Below are positions 1 through 7,536 of a stretch of DNA of 40,835 bases, in pieces (position 1 is the stretch's first letter; each line of letters opens with the position of its first letter). Where the stretch lies: positions 1-40,835 of the forward strand of contig CALLUO010000085.1 in NCBI GenBank assembly GCA_938010425.1, in the 5' to 3' direction. The position numbers and the translations under genes were made by a program. The stretch comes from an uncultured Elioraea sp. (GTDB lineage: Bacteria > Pseudomonadota > Alphaproteobacteria > Acetobacterales > Acetobacteraceae). The notes beneath the pieces were generated by a model, which saw only the letters and a list, made by a program, of their open reading frames with translations, was not told the DNA's origin and ran no database searches.

Positions 1-104
1 GCGGCTGGTCGAGCCTTGCGATGATCGCCCAGCGCTACGGCTCAGTGACCGCCGAGCACCTGCGCGAGGTCGTGCGTCGCGCCTCGCAATTGGGCACCAA
101 TTGA
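1..104 (+). CDS. Tyrosine recombinase/integrase, C-terminal end only
   Basis: This is the last 33 codons of a gene that begins before the window, read in the frame starting at base 3 and ending at TGA 102-104. The peptide contains MIAQRYGSVTAEHLREVV, which matches the end of phage-type and XerC-like tyrosine recombinases: an RY in which the tyrosine is the DNA-cleaving nucleophile, followed by an acidic/basic helix ending in a short tail. The catalytic Arg/His residues lie outside the window, so activity cannot be judged. It lies only about 30 bases before a truncated permease fragment, which suggests an integration or rearrangement junction between them. An alternative is any protein with a similar C-terminal helix, since only a short stretch is visible. 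Confidence 0.6.
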   Translation, partial: GWSSLAMIAQRYGSVTAEHLREVVRRASQLGTN

Positions 105-134
105 GCATATCGCTTTCGAATCGATTGTAAGGCG

Positions 135-428
135 TTGATAAATCAAGGAAAAAGCGGCCCAGAAAGAGACCCTCTAAAGGTCTTCTTCGCCGCGCTCTTC
201 ACCTGGGTGGTGACCTGGAGCACGCCAGCCGATGTGTTCGGTGGGCTCGCCAACGGGGTGGTATGCGGCGCCGTGGTGGCGGGAATTGACTGTGCGCGCG
301 ACATGGCGACGGGGGTGGGGCTCCGTGCGGTGAGCGAGAGTGCGACCGCGGCTGTGGTGAGCGGAATCATGGCCATCATCCTGCTCCATGGCGGCTTCGC
401 GGTCTTCTTTTATGTAATGGGATGGTGA
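135..428 (+). pseudogene. mlaE: mlaE remnant (MCE-type ABC permease, C-terminal third)
   Basis: The readable 97 codons contain a hydrophobic block followed by DVFGGLANGVVCGAVVAG, a charged loop, and a final membrane segment ending FFYVMGW. This corresponds to the C-terminal part of MlaE/YrbE permeases of the Mla phospholipid-trafficking ABC transporter. The usual protein has about 250-260 residues; roughly the first 160 are missing and replaced by the recombinase tail upstream, so this is a 5'-truncated gene. Its TGA (426-428) overlaps the GTG at 425 that would start mlaF, the translational coupling expected for an mla operon. All downstream genes of the operon are also broken. Confidence 0.75.
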
Positions 429-1206
429 ACGCGCCCTACACGTCACCCACGCCAGACCTCGCCGCTGAAGTGCGTAGGGTGGCAATGCGTTTTGGTACCA
501 ACACGGTGTTCGAGAATGTGAGCTTCAACGTCCGCCGCGGCGAGGTGTTCGTCATCTTGGGCGGTTCCGGCTGAGGTAAATTAACACTGCTTTAGCTCAT
601 GACCTGGCTGAAACGCTGCACAGCGGGGCGGATCCTGATTCTCGGCGAGGACATTCATGCCCTCTCGGGCGAGGCGCGACGGTGCCTGTTGCACTGCATC
701 GGGGTGATGTTCCAGCAATGGGCACTGTTCGGCTCGATGAGCGTGCTTGAAAACGTCATGCTGCCGCTCGCCACCCTCACCCGCCTCCCGCAGGACGCGA
801 TCGAGCGCATCGCGAGGATCAAGCTCGGCCAAAGTGGGCTTGGCTGATGCCGCGGAGCCGATGCCGGCCCAGCTTTCCGGCGGCATGGTCAAGCGGGCGG
901 CGATCGCGCGGGCGATGGCGCTCGACCCTTCCGCTTGTCTTCCTCGCCGAGCCCTCGGCAGGCCTCGATCCAATCACTTAGGCCGGGCTCGATTCCCTCA
1001 TTGTGTTGCTCGCGCACGATCTCGGCACCACCTTCGTTGTCGTCGCCCATGAACTCGACTCGATCATGACTATTGCGAACAGCGTTGTCCTGCTCGACAG
1101 GCAGGCGAGAGGGATGATCGCGGAGGGCGATCCGCGGCGGCTGAAGGATGAAAGCGCGTATGCCGTTGTGCGCGCCTTCTTCAACCGCACGGATCTCGCG
1201 GCATAG
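425..1206 (+). pseudogene. mlaF: mlaF pseudogene (MCE ABC transporter ATPase)
   Basis: Joined across frames, the translation gives a full MlaF-type ATPase: Walker A region GGSG(stop)GK, a Q-loop near MFQQWALFGSMSV, signature LSGGMVKRAAIARA, Walker B-like VFLAEPSAGLDP and the H-loop VVVAHELDS. It is broken by TGA 572-574 inside Walker A, TAG 593-595, a frameshift near 830-840, another near 930, and TAG 979-981. Walker B also reads LAEP instead of the usual LDEP, removing the catalytic-site Asp. Any one of these would abolish ATPase function. The reading frames run 2, 0 and 1 in turn and end at TAG 1204-1206. Confidence 0.85.
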
Positions 1207-2242
1207 GTGTTGAGGGGACCGCGCTTGCAGGACAGGGGGCTCTATTTCCGCGTCTGTCTCGCCATCTCCAGCGGAGTCGCGGCCCTACTCGCTCCAGTCG
1301 TTTGGATTGGCGCCGACTCGCTCCGTCGCCGCGGATTCACGTTCGAGATGTACTTCGCCGAGAGCGTCTAGGGCCTCGACACTAGGGCGCAGGTGCGCTT
1401 CCAAGGGGTGACTATTGGCACGGTGCGCGAGATCGCGATTGCTGCCGCCGTTTATCCTGAGGCGATGCGGGGCCATCTCCCCCGCTCGAAGGCGAGACGG
1501 CTCGTCGTTGCTCGGTTCGAACTCTTCCGCGATCAGGTAGTGGAAACGAGCGTCGAGCAGTTCCGCGGCCTGGTCGAGGCGGGGCTCCGGCTGCGGATGG
1601 CGAGTTAGGGCCTCACGGGCCTGCTCGATCTCGAGAGATGGATTTCCTCGACCCTACGCGCTTCCCGCCGCTGGTCCGCCGTGGCGGACGAAACACCTCG
1701 TCGTACCCGCCCTGCCGTCCACGCTCGCGCAGTTCCAGTCCGCGGCCGAACAGCTGATGGCGCGGCTGAACGAAGTTGACCTTCCCGTGCCGGTGCAGCG
1801 GGTCGCCAACCTCGTGGACGCACTGACGGAGAGCCTGACGGTGGGCGAAGGCTATCGGCTCTTCGTCGAAGGCAGAGACTTGGCGGCGTCGTTGCGCCGG
1901 CAAAGCGACAGCATCGTTCTCCCCTCGAGACGGTGGCATCGGAAGCTGAACGGACGGTGCGCGGCTTGCAAGGAGATCACCGAAACGCGCGATCTGCGCG
2001 CAACGCTCGCAAACACCGCGGCAGCGAGCGCGCAACTGCCCCTAGCGGTTGCACGACTGCCGGCAACGGTGGCCACAACAGAGCAAACCAACCGTCGGGT
2101 CGAGGCCCTGATCGGCGAGGCCGATCGCGACCTTGGTCCCACCTTGCGCGATCTTCGCCAAGCCGCTGGCGCCCTGCGCGCGCTTACCGAGTAGGTGCGG
2201 CGCTACCCGAGCCAGATTTTTATCTGCGAGCCACCGCCGGGA
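1207..2242 (+). pseudogene. mlaD: mlaD pseudogene (MCE-domain substrate-binding protein)
   Basis: The start GTG follows the mlaF stop directly. The first part has an N-terminal membrane anchor (VCLAISSGVAALLAPVVW) and an MCE-domain core visible as AQVRFQGVTIGTVREIAI. Later segments carry LDPTRFPPL, LVVPALPSTLAQFQSAAEQL and the long helical tail LNEVDLPVPVQRVANLVDAL, ending RYPSQIF followed by a Pro-rich end, as expected for MlaD-like proteins. In-frame TAG codons lie at 1369-1371, 1606-1608 and 2192-2194. Frameshifts occur near 1636 and 1690, and a compensating pair lies near 1930 and 1975. The protein would have held lipid between membranes; it cannot be made here. Confidence 0.82.
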
Positions 2243-2269
2243 TCGGCCGCCTCTACTGGGAGGCACGCA

Positions 2270-2869
2270 AGGAGGCGCCGCAAGCTCCTTTGGTCTCACG
2301 CTTTCAGCCTGCACCAACCTGCTCTCCCGCCCCTTTCTCGAAAACTAACTCTACGTTCGGGAAACAAAACGGTTTAGAGCCTCGCCCGCGCCAGCCCATC
2401 CTCCCAGCATGCTCCTGCGTACGGTCACCGCTGCTTCCAGCGTGGAGGGGTGCAGTCTCGTCACGCGGCTGCAGGGAAACGTGCAGCAAACGGATTTCTG
2501 GAATGAGTTCTTTGCCCCGCCCGCCGACATGGTACACGACGCGATGCAGCGCTGGCTTGCCGACTCTGGGCTGTGCATGGCGTTCCTGGACCCCAGGGGT
2601 CGCAGCCCGGCGGATCTTGTCCTCGAGGCGCGTCTCATTGCCCTGCTCGGCGACGAAACGGGCCCGCGTGCTCCGGCGGCGCGCATCTACTTGCAGACCT
2701 TGCTGCTCGACCTCGATCGCGTTCCGAAGCGCATGCTCGCCCGCGGCGACGACAACCGACGCGTGCCCAACTCTTCGCTCACGCCGGAGGTGCTTGCTCC
2801 GCCCTGTCGCAGGCGCTCTCGCTGGTGCTGGCCGACCTCAAGCATGTTCTGCGCCGCATCTTTGCGTGA
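2270..2869 (+). pseudogene. PqiC/YmbA-type transport auxiliary lipoprotein pseudogene
   Basis: The longest intact piece begins near 2409 and reads LLRTVTAASSVEG, then DFWNEFFAPPADMVHDAM, LVLEARLIALLGDE and AARIYLQTLLLD, which fits the ABC-type transport auxiliary lipoprotein family (PqiC/YmbA) that often closes MCE operons. The N-terminus shows a degraded signal (KLLWSHAFSLHQPALPPLS) with no lipobox cysteine in frame. A frameshift near 2405 joins SKTNSTFGKQNGLEPRPRQP to the main part. Another near 2790 separates it from the final ALSQALSLVLADLKHVL. It is the last member of the decayed mla-like operon and faces maiA tail to tail. Confidence 0.7.
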
Positions 2870-2897
2870 GAGTTCGGCCGCTTTGTCGGCGCGTTCG

Positions 2898-3542
2898 TCA
2901 CGCCGCGTCGGGCTGCGCCTCCGGGGCCGCGCGGAGCACGGCCGGCAGCGCAAGCATGGCCGCTTCTGCACGCAAGAGGGTGGGAAAGGGAGCGAGCTCG
3001 ATGCCGAACCGACGGGCGTTATAGAGCTGGGGCACTAACACGCAATCTGCGATCGTCGGTGCATTGCCGAAGCAGAACGGGCCAGTCTCACCAGCGATCA
3101 TCGCCTCACACGCGGCAAGCCCACGGCTGATCCAGTGCGCGTGCCAGGCCTGCTGCGCAACCGCATCATGCTTTAATACGCGGTCAAGATAAGCGCGGAC
3201 CATCAGGTTGGAGAGCGGAGAGATATCGCAGGCGATGGCAAGCGCAAAGCTGCGGATGCGCGCGCGGGCAATCGGTTCGCGTGGCAGCAGTGGCGGAGAC
3301 GGGTACTCCTCTTCCAACCACTCCAGGATGGCAAGCGACTGAGTGAGTGGCACGCCGTTGACCTCGAGGGTAGGCACGAGCCCCTGGGGATTGCGCGCGA
3401 GATATTCCTTTTGACGATGCTCGCCGCCCTCGCGGATCAGATTTACCGGAACGATAGCGTAAGGGAGATCTTTCAGATTGAGCGCGATGCGTACCCTATA
3501 CGAGGCGGACGACCGCCAGTAGGCATACAAGGTGAGGGTCAT
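2898..3542 (-). CDS. maiA: Maleylacetoacetate isomerase (zeta-class GST fold)
   Basis: This 214-residue protein has the normal length for MaiA. It isomerises maleylacetoacetate to fumarylacetoacetate using glutathione, the second-last step of homogentisate breakdown, in the cytoplasm. The N-terminal thioredoxin-like domain carries SSASYRVRIALNLK, the zeta-class signature in which the Ser and Cys/Tyr region binds glutathione. The middle has the cis-Pro segment LVPTLEVNG and the QSLAILEWLEE helix; residues 90-214 form the all-helical domain with NAPTIADCVLVPQLYNA. The ATG (3540-3542) overlaps the stop of the upstream DUF2783 gene by four bases, so the two are translationally coupled. It is the last gene of the homogentisate operon. 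Confidence 0.93.
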   Translation of the reverse strand: MTLTLYAYWRSSASYRVRIALNLKDLPYAIVPVNLIREGGEHRQKEYLARNPQGLVPTLEVNGVPLTQSLAILEWLEEEYPSPPLLPREPIARARIRSFALAIACDISPLSNLMVRAYLDRVLKHDAVAQQAWHAHWISRGLAACEAMIAGETGPFCFGNAPTIADCVLVPQLYNARRFGIELAPFPTLLRAEAAMLALPAVLRAAPEAQPDAA

Positions 3543-3769
3543 GGAGGCGTGCCCTGGTCCTCAGTCGCTCCTGTTGGTGCGCGTACAGCTCGACGCGCTA
3601 GCTCGATTGCCTGCTCGAGCACAACGGCGTCGCCGACGTGGTTGGCAAGCAGCAGCACGAGGGCGGCGTCGAGCCGACGCGACTCCTCCGGCGAGAGGTC
3701 GTGGTGGGCCCGGACTAGGGTGACAAAGACGGCGTCCGGATCGGCGAGTTTCGGGGCAGTATCGAGCAT
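3539..3769 (-). CDS. DUF2783 small protein, possible hydroxylase coupling subunit
   Basis: This is a 76-residue protein matching the DUF2783 family, which typically has 60-75 residues. It begins MLDTAPKLADPDAVFVTLV and contains HHDLSPEESRRLDAAL and LLLANHVGD, an all-helical acidic protein with no signal peptide or membrane segment. The ATG at 3767-3769 lies one base after the stop of the FAD monooxygenase, and its stop overlaps the maiA start. I chose this start because the longer frame runs antisense into the monooxygenase coding sequence. The pairing of a flavoprotein hydroxylase with a tiny partner recalls the two-component 3-hydroxyphenylacetate 6-hydroxylase described in Pseudomonas putida (MhaA plus the small coupling protein MhaB). 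That equivalence is inferred from gene order and size. Confidence 0.8.
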   Translation of the reverse strand: MLDTAPKLADPDAVFVTLVRAHHDLSPEESRRLDAALVLLLANHVGDAVVLEQAIELARRAVRAPTGATEDQGTPP

Positions 3770-3770
3770 G

Positions 3771-5372
3771 TTAAGCGGCCTCTCGTTCAGCTTCGACGTT
3801 GCCGCGCGCCCAGAGACGCTCGAGAGCGACGATGAGGCGGTCCATGGTGGGTGCCTGGAACCGGGCAGCGACGTGCTGGTCGGGGCGAATGAGATAAGCA
3901 GTGCCGACGGATGCAGCATAGCGCGTGGCGACGACGCCGTCCGCCGGCACTGTCACGACGCGCACTCCAGGCAAAGCCGGCGGGGCTGTCCCGCCGAAGT
4001 GGAGCAGGACAGGTTCATTGCCAAGACGGTTGAGAAGGAACCCGTCGGTGAGGGGGGCATCGATACAGGGCGCGCCGGGAGCGGGGCCGCCGACCCAGGC
4101 CTCTTCATCTGGCGTCGAGAGGGGGCTGTTGGCGTAGGTGTGCGGCAGGGACAGCCGGCCGGAATTTACCATCCTACGCGCAAATGCGTGTTCCCGCGCG
4201 AGCAATAGAACAGCATCGCGATAGGCGCGCGCAGCCGCTGTTTTCGGCGTGATGAAGTCAGTCGCCCGTGTCGAGTGCAGGATGTTTAGGTCGGCCGCGG
4301 GGATCCGCTCGGCGTCGTAGCTGTCGAGCAGGCCTTCGGGTGCGATCTGCTTCAGCACAGCGGCGAGTTTCCAGGCCAGATTGTCGGCGTCCTGAATGCC
4401 ACCATTGCCGCCGCGCGCACCAAAGGGGCTGACTTGGTGCGCCGAGTCGCCGACGAAGAAGATCCGCCCGTGCCGGAAGCGCTCCAGGCGGCGGCAGCGA
4501 AAGGTGTAGACGCTGACCCATTCGAGATCGAAGGCGACGTCCTTGCCGAGCATCGTACGGATCCTCGGCACAACCCGTTCGGGCCGTTTCTCCTCGTCCG
4601 GGTCCGCTTCCCAGCCGAGCTGAAAATCGATGCGCCACACCCCGTCTGGCTGCTTGTGTAGCAGGACCGATTGGCCAGGATGGAATGGCGGGTCGAACCA
4701 GAACCATCGCTCGTTTGGGAACGGAACCTCGGTCTTCAGCACCACGTCCGCGATCAAGAAGCGGTCGCGAAACACGTTGCCGACGAAGGAAAGACCCAAG
4801 CTTTTCCGCACGGTTGAGCGCGCGCCGTCGCAGGCAGCAACCCACTCGGCCTCGAGCACGTAAGTGCCTTCAGGTGTTTCGACACCAAGACGAACGCATT
4901 CCGCACGAGGCTCGATCGATACGACGCGGGACAGCCAGCGTAGGTCAACAACCCCTGTCTCGGTGCAGGCGTCAACTAGCCACTCCTCCAGATAGTACTG
5001 CTGGAGGTTGACGAATGCGGGCATGCGGTGCCCTTGTTCGGGTAACAGGTCAAACTCGTAAGCAAGCGAGGAGCCGAAAAAGACTTTGCCGACCTTCCAG
5101 GTGATCCCCTTGTCGAGCAGCCTCTGGCCGAGCCCGAGCCGGTCGTATATTTCCAGGCTGCGCTTTGCAAAGCAAATCGCGCGGCTGCCGAAGCTCACCG
5201 TATCGTCGTCGTCGAGCACGATGGAGGGGATACCGTGGCGCGCGAGATCAAGAGCGAGGGTGAGGCCGACGAGGCCCGCGCCGACGATCACAACACGCGC
5301 GGAGCCGCCCTTGCCGTCGAGTTCAGGCGGGCGTCGAAACGGGAAGCGTGGGTTTGTGTAGGTTGTCGGCAT
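3771..5372 (-). CDS. FAD-dependent aromatic monooxygenase (MhpA/UbiH-like)
   Basis: This 533-residue class A flavin monooxygenase hydroxylates an aromatic ring using NAD(P)H and oxygen. The dinucleotide fold GAGLVG is at residues 31-36. A DG motif (CDGARSTVRKSLG) lies near residue 185, and the second FAD motif FFVGDSAHQVSPFGARGGNGG lies near residue 300. A thioredoxin-like C-terminal domain follows, as in 3-(3-hydroxyphenyl)propionate hydroxylases. The start was set at ATG 5370-5372 because a strong GGAGGAAA ribosome site precedes it; the upstream open frame is Arg-rich and implausible. Its position among hmgA, fah and maiA and next to DUF2783 suggests it feeds homogentisate, perhaps from 3-hydroxyphenylacetate. 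The substrate is not proven by sequence. Confidence 0.85.
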   Translation of the reverse strand: MPTTYTNPRFPFRRPPELDGKGGSARVVIVGAGLVGLTLALDLARHGIPSIVLDDDDTVSFGSRAICFAKRSLEIYDRLGLGQRLLDKGITWKVGKVFFGSSLAYEFDLLPEQGHRMPAFVNLQQYYLEEWLVDACTETGVVDLRWLSRVVSIEPRAECVRLGVETPEGTYVLEAEWVAACDGARSTVRKSLGLSFVGNVFRDRFLIADVVLKTEVPFPNERWFWFDPPFHPGQSVLLHKQPDGVWRIDFQLGWEADPDEEKRPERVVPRIRTMLGKDVAFDLEWVSVYTFRCRRLERFRHGRIFFVGDSAHQVSPFGARGGNGGIQDADNLAWKLAAVLKQIAPEGLLDSYDAERIPAADLNILHSTRATDFITPKTAAARAYRDAVLLLAREHAFARRMVNSGRLSLPHTYANSPLSTPDEEAWVGGPAPGAPCIDAPLTDGFLLNRLGNEPVLLHFGGTAPPALPGVRVVTVPADGVVATRYAASVGTAYLIRPDQHVAARFQAPTMDRLIVALERLWARGNVEAEREAA

Positions 5373-5415
5373 AGCGTCGCGTTTCCTCCGTTCCTCACGT
5401 CGGCTCCGCTGGCGG

Positions 5416-6399
5416 TCAGGCGCGAACCTCGGCGGTCTTCGGCGCGGTCTCGCCCTCGAGCGCGCGCCACAACGCGAGGTCGCGCTCTGCCGTCCAGACG
5501 CGTGGGCGTTCGATGCCGATTGCCTCATCGAAGGCGCGCGAGACGTTGAATGGCATGCAGTGCTCGAAGATCACCCATCGGCCGAAGTCGGGCCGCATGG
5601 CGTGCATGGCCGCATCATAGGTCTCCTTCAGCGACGCGCCACGCCTAACCTGCGCGCGCACGAGCGCGAAGAGACGCACGACAAACGCCTCTGTACCCTC
5701 GATGGCAAGCCGCACTTCGGATCCCGTGGTGAGGGCTTGGCCGCGGCCCGGCACGAGCGCCTCTGGTCCAAGGGCACGGATGGCGGCGAGGGTAGCCGGC
5801 CAGTCGCGGAAATGCGCGTCACCGCAATATGGCGTGGCGCCGAACTCGACCGTGTCACCGGCAAAGAGCACGCGCTCCTTCGGCAACCACACAACAGTGT
5901 CGCCAGCTGTATGAGCGCGACCGATATGGATGATGCGCACCTCGCGCTGGCCGAGCCAGAGCGTCATGTCGCGCGCGAACGTCATCGTCGGCCACGTCAG
6001 GCCCGGAATGGTGTCGCGGCCGCGGAAGAGGCGAGGGAAGCGGCCGATCTCGGAGGCCATGTCCTCCGCGCCGCGTTCGGCGATCAAAGCGCGCGTCGCT
6101 TCGGAAGCCATAATCGCGTCTGCTCGATAGGCTGAGGCGCCTAGCACGCGCACTGCGTGGAAGTGAGTCAGCACGAGGTAACGGATCGGCTTGTCCGTTA
6201 CGGCGCGAACGCGTGCGATCACGTCCTGCGCCATCGCTGGGGTTGCCTGGGCATCGATTATCAGGACTGAATTATCGCCGATGACAACGCCGGAGTTCGG
6301 GTCACCCTCCGCGGTGTAGGCGTAAAGTCCCGGACCTATCTCCTCGAAACTGACGTGCTTGTCTGCGAGGTCCGCGGTGGAGGCGAAGGTCTTGGTCAT
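5416..6399 (-). CDS. Metallo-beta-lactamase-fold hydrolase, altered metal motif
   Basis: This is a 327-residue MBL-fold protein. The N-terminus has the strand pattern GLYAYTAEGDPNSGVVIGDN and LIIDAQATPAMAQ. The usual HxHxDH metal motif reads HFHAVR at residues 79-84: both leading His are kept, but the Asp and third His are Val and Arg. The later ligands appear present as GRAHTAGDT (His163) and LFAGD (Asp182). The site may therefore hold one metal or be reshaped. The start ATG 6397-6399 is two bases after the stop of the upstream fumarylacetoacetate hydrolase, so they are co-translated. It ends 43 bases before the FAD monooxygenase. The role is unknown; a lactone or thioester hydrolase acting on a pathway intermediate is possible. 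Confidence 0.82.
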   Translation of the reverse strand: MTKTFASTADLADKHVSFEEIGPGLYAYTAEGDPNSGVVIGDNSVLIIDAQATPAMAQDVIARVRAVTDKPIRYLVLTHFHAVRVLGASAYRADAIMASEATRALIAERGAEDMASEIGRFPRLFRGRDTIPGLTWPTMTFARDMTLWLGQREVRIIHIGRAHTAGDTVVWLPKERVLFAGDTVEFGATPYCGDAHFRDWPATLAAIRALGPEALVPGRGQALTTGSEVRLAIEGTEAFVVRLFALVRAQVRRGASLKETYDAAMHAMRPDFGRWVIFEHCMPFNVSRAFDEAIGIERPRVWTAERDLALWRALEGETAPKTAEVRA

Positions 6400-6401
6400 C
6401 G

Positions 6402-7427
6402 TTACCCGGCCTTGTGCTGTGACGCTACGACCACGACGCGTTGGTCGATCGCGCCAAAGATAGAGCGCCCCTGCGAATCCTTCATTTCGATCCGCACTCG
6501 GTCGCCAGCGCGCAAGAAGGGGGTGCGCGGAGCGCCGTGCAGGATCGTCTCGATGGTGCGGGCTTCGGCGATGCAGGCGAAACCTACACCACCCCGATTG
6601 ACCCAAGCGCAAGACAGGTCATCATGCCGGTTAGAGACTGTTCCGGCGCCGAGAATAGTGCCGGCGCTGAGCGTACGCGTCCGCGCCGCATGTGCGATCA
6701 GGCGGGGAAAGCCAAACTGCATGTCGCGCCCGGCATCGGGGCGTCCGATAAGCGTTCCGTTGACCCAACAGAGGAGTTCACCGTGAAGGCGATCGCCATC
6801 CCATGCCGAACCAAGCTCGTCTGGCGAGACCGCAACCGGCGCGAAGGCAGACGCAGGCTTGGACTGAAAGAAGCCGAAGCCCTTGGCGAGTTCAGGCGGA
6901 ATCAGATTGCGCAGCGAGATGTCGTTGACGAGCAGGAACAGCCGGATCGCGGCACGTGCCGTCGCCTCATCTGTCCCCATCGGCACGTCGTCGAGCACGA
7001 CAGCGACCTCGCCCTCGAAATCAAGCCCCCAGCCCTCGTCACCGAGCGGGATGTTGTCGCAAGGGCCGAGAAAACCGTCCGACCCCCCTTGGTAGATCAG
7101 CGGATCGTCGCAGAAAGAGGGCGGCATATCCGCACCGCGCGCGCGCCGGACAAGCTCGACATGGTTGAGATACGCTGAAGCGTCCGCCCACTGGTAGGCG
7201 CGCGGCAGCGGCGAGGCGCAGGCGGCAGCGTCGAAGGCGACGCCGCGCGAGGCGTCCGTCTCGAATGCGGTCCATTCCGCCGCGAGGGCGGGGCCGAGGC
7301 GCGCCCATTCGTCGAGCACGGCCTGCAGTGTCGGTGCAGTGGCGGCTCGCTCGGCACGGGCGAGGTCACGGCTGACCAGCAGGAGACGGCCGTCGCGACC
7401 GCCCTCGCGCAAAGTGGCGAGTTTCAT
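6402..7427 (-). CDS. Fumarylacetoacetate hydrolase family protein
   Basis: This 341-residue cytoplasmic enzyme has the FAH fold and would split fumarylacetoacetate into fumarate and acetoacetate, the last step of homogentisate catabolism. Visible features are MKLATLREGGRDGRLLLVSR at the N-terminus, the metal-binding stretch LDFEGEVAVVLDDVP near residues 160-175, LFLLVNDISLRN, and FGFFQSKPASAFAPVAVSP, which are typical of the bacterial FahA-like subclass of about 330 residues. The chosen start ATG 7425-7427 has an AGGAG site about seven bases upstream. A GTG 60 bases further up is in frame but lacks a comparable site. hmgA ends 109 bases upstream and the MBL gene begins two bases downstream. 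Confidence 0.9.
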   Translation of the reverse strand: MKLATLREGGRDGRLLLVSRDLARAERAATAPTLQAVLDEWARLGPALAAEWTAFETDASRGVAFDAAACASPLPRAYQWADASAYLNHVELVRRARGADMPPSFCDDPLIYQGGSDGFLGPCDNIPLGDEGWGLDFEGEVAVVLDDVPMGTDEATARAAIRLFLLVNDISLRNLIPPELAKGFGFFQSKPASAFAPVAVSPDELGSAWDGDRLHGELLCWVNGTLIGRPDAGRDMQFGFPRLIAHAARTRTLSAGTILGAGTVSNRHDDLSCAWVNRGGVGFACIAEARTIETILHGAPRTPFLRAGDRVRIEMKDSQGRSIFGAIDQRVVVVASQHKAG

Positions 7428-7536
7428 TGTCTGCTCCTGCTCGACCCGGACGAGAGGGTGGGAACCGGGATCAAGATTTCCTCCCACATGTTCAGCCTCT
7501 GCGCTGCCGGTGCGTCGCAGCCGCGATGGCCCGCCG

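Noticed and set aside
425-2242. TAG stops at places where Gln is plausible, suggesting amber recoding
   Set aside because: The same genes also carry TGA, frameshifts and a lost Walker B Asp, and intact genes elsewhere use normal stops, so decay explains the pattern.
1933-3024. Long open frame of 363 codons over the mlaD and lipoprotein remnants
   Set aside because: Most of it is low-complexity Arg/Ala/Ser translation in the wrong frame; only short parts match the decayed genes.
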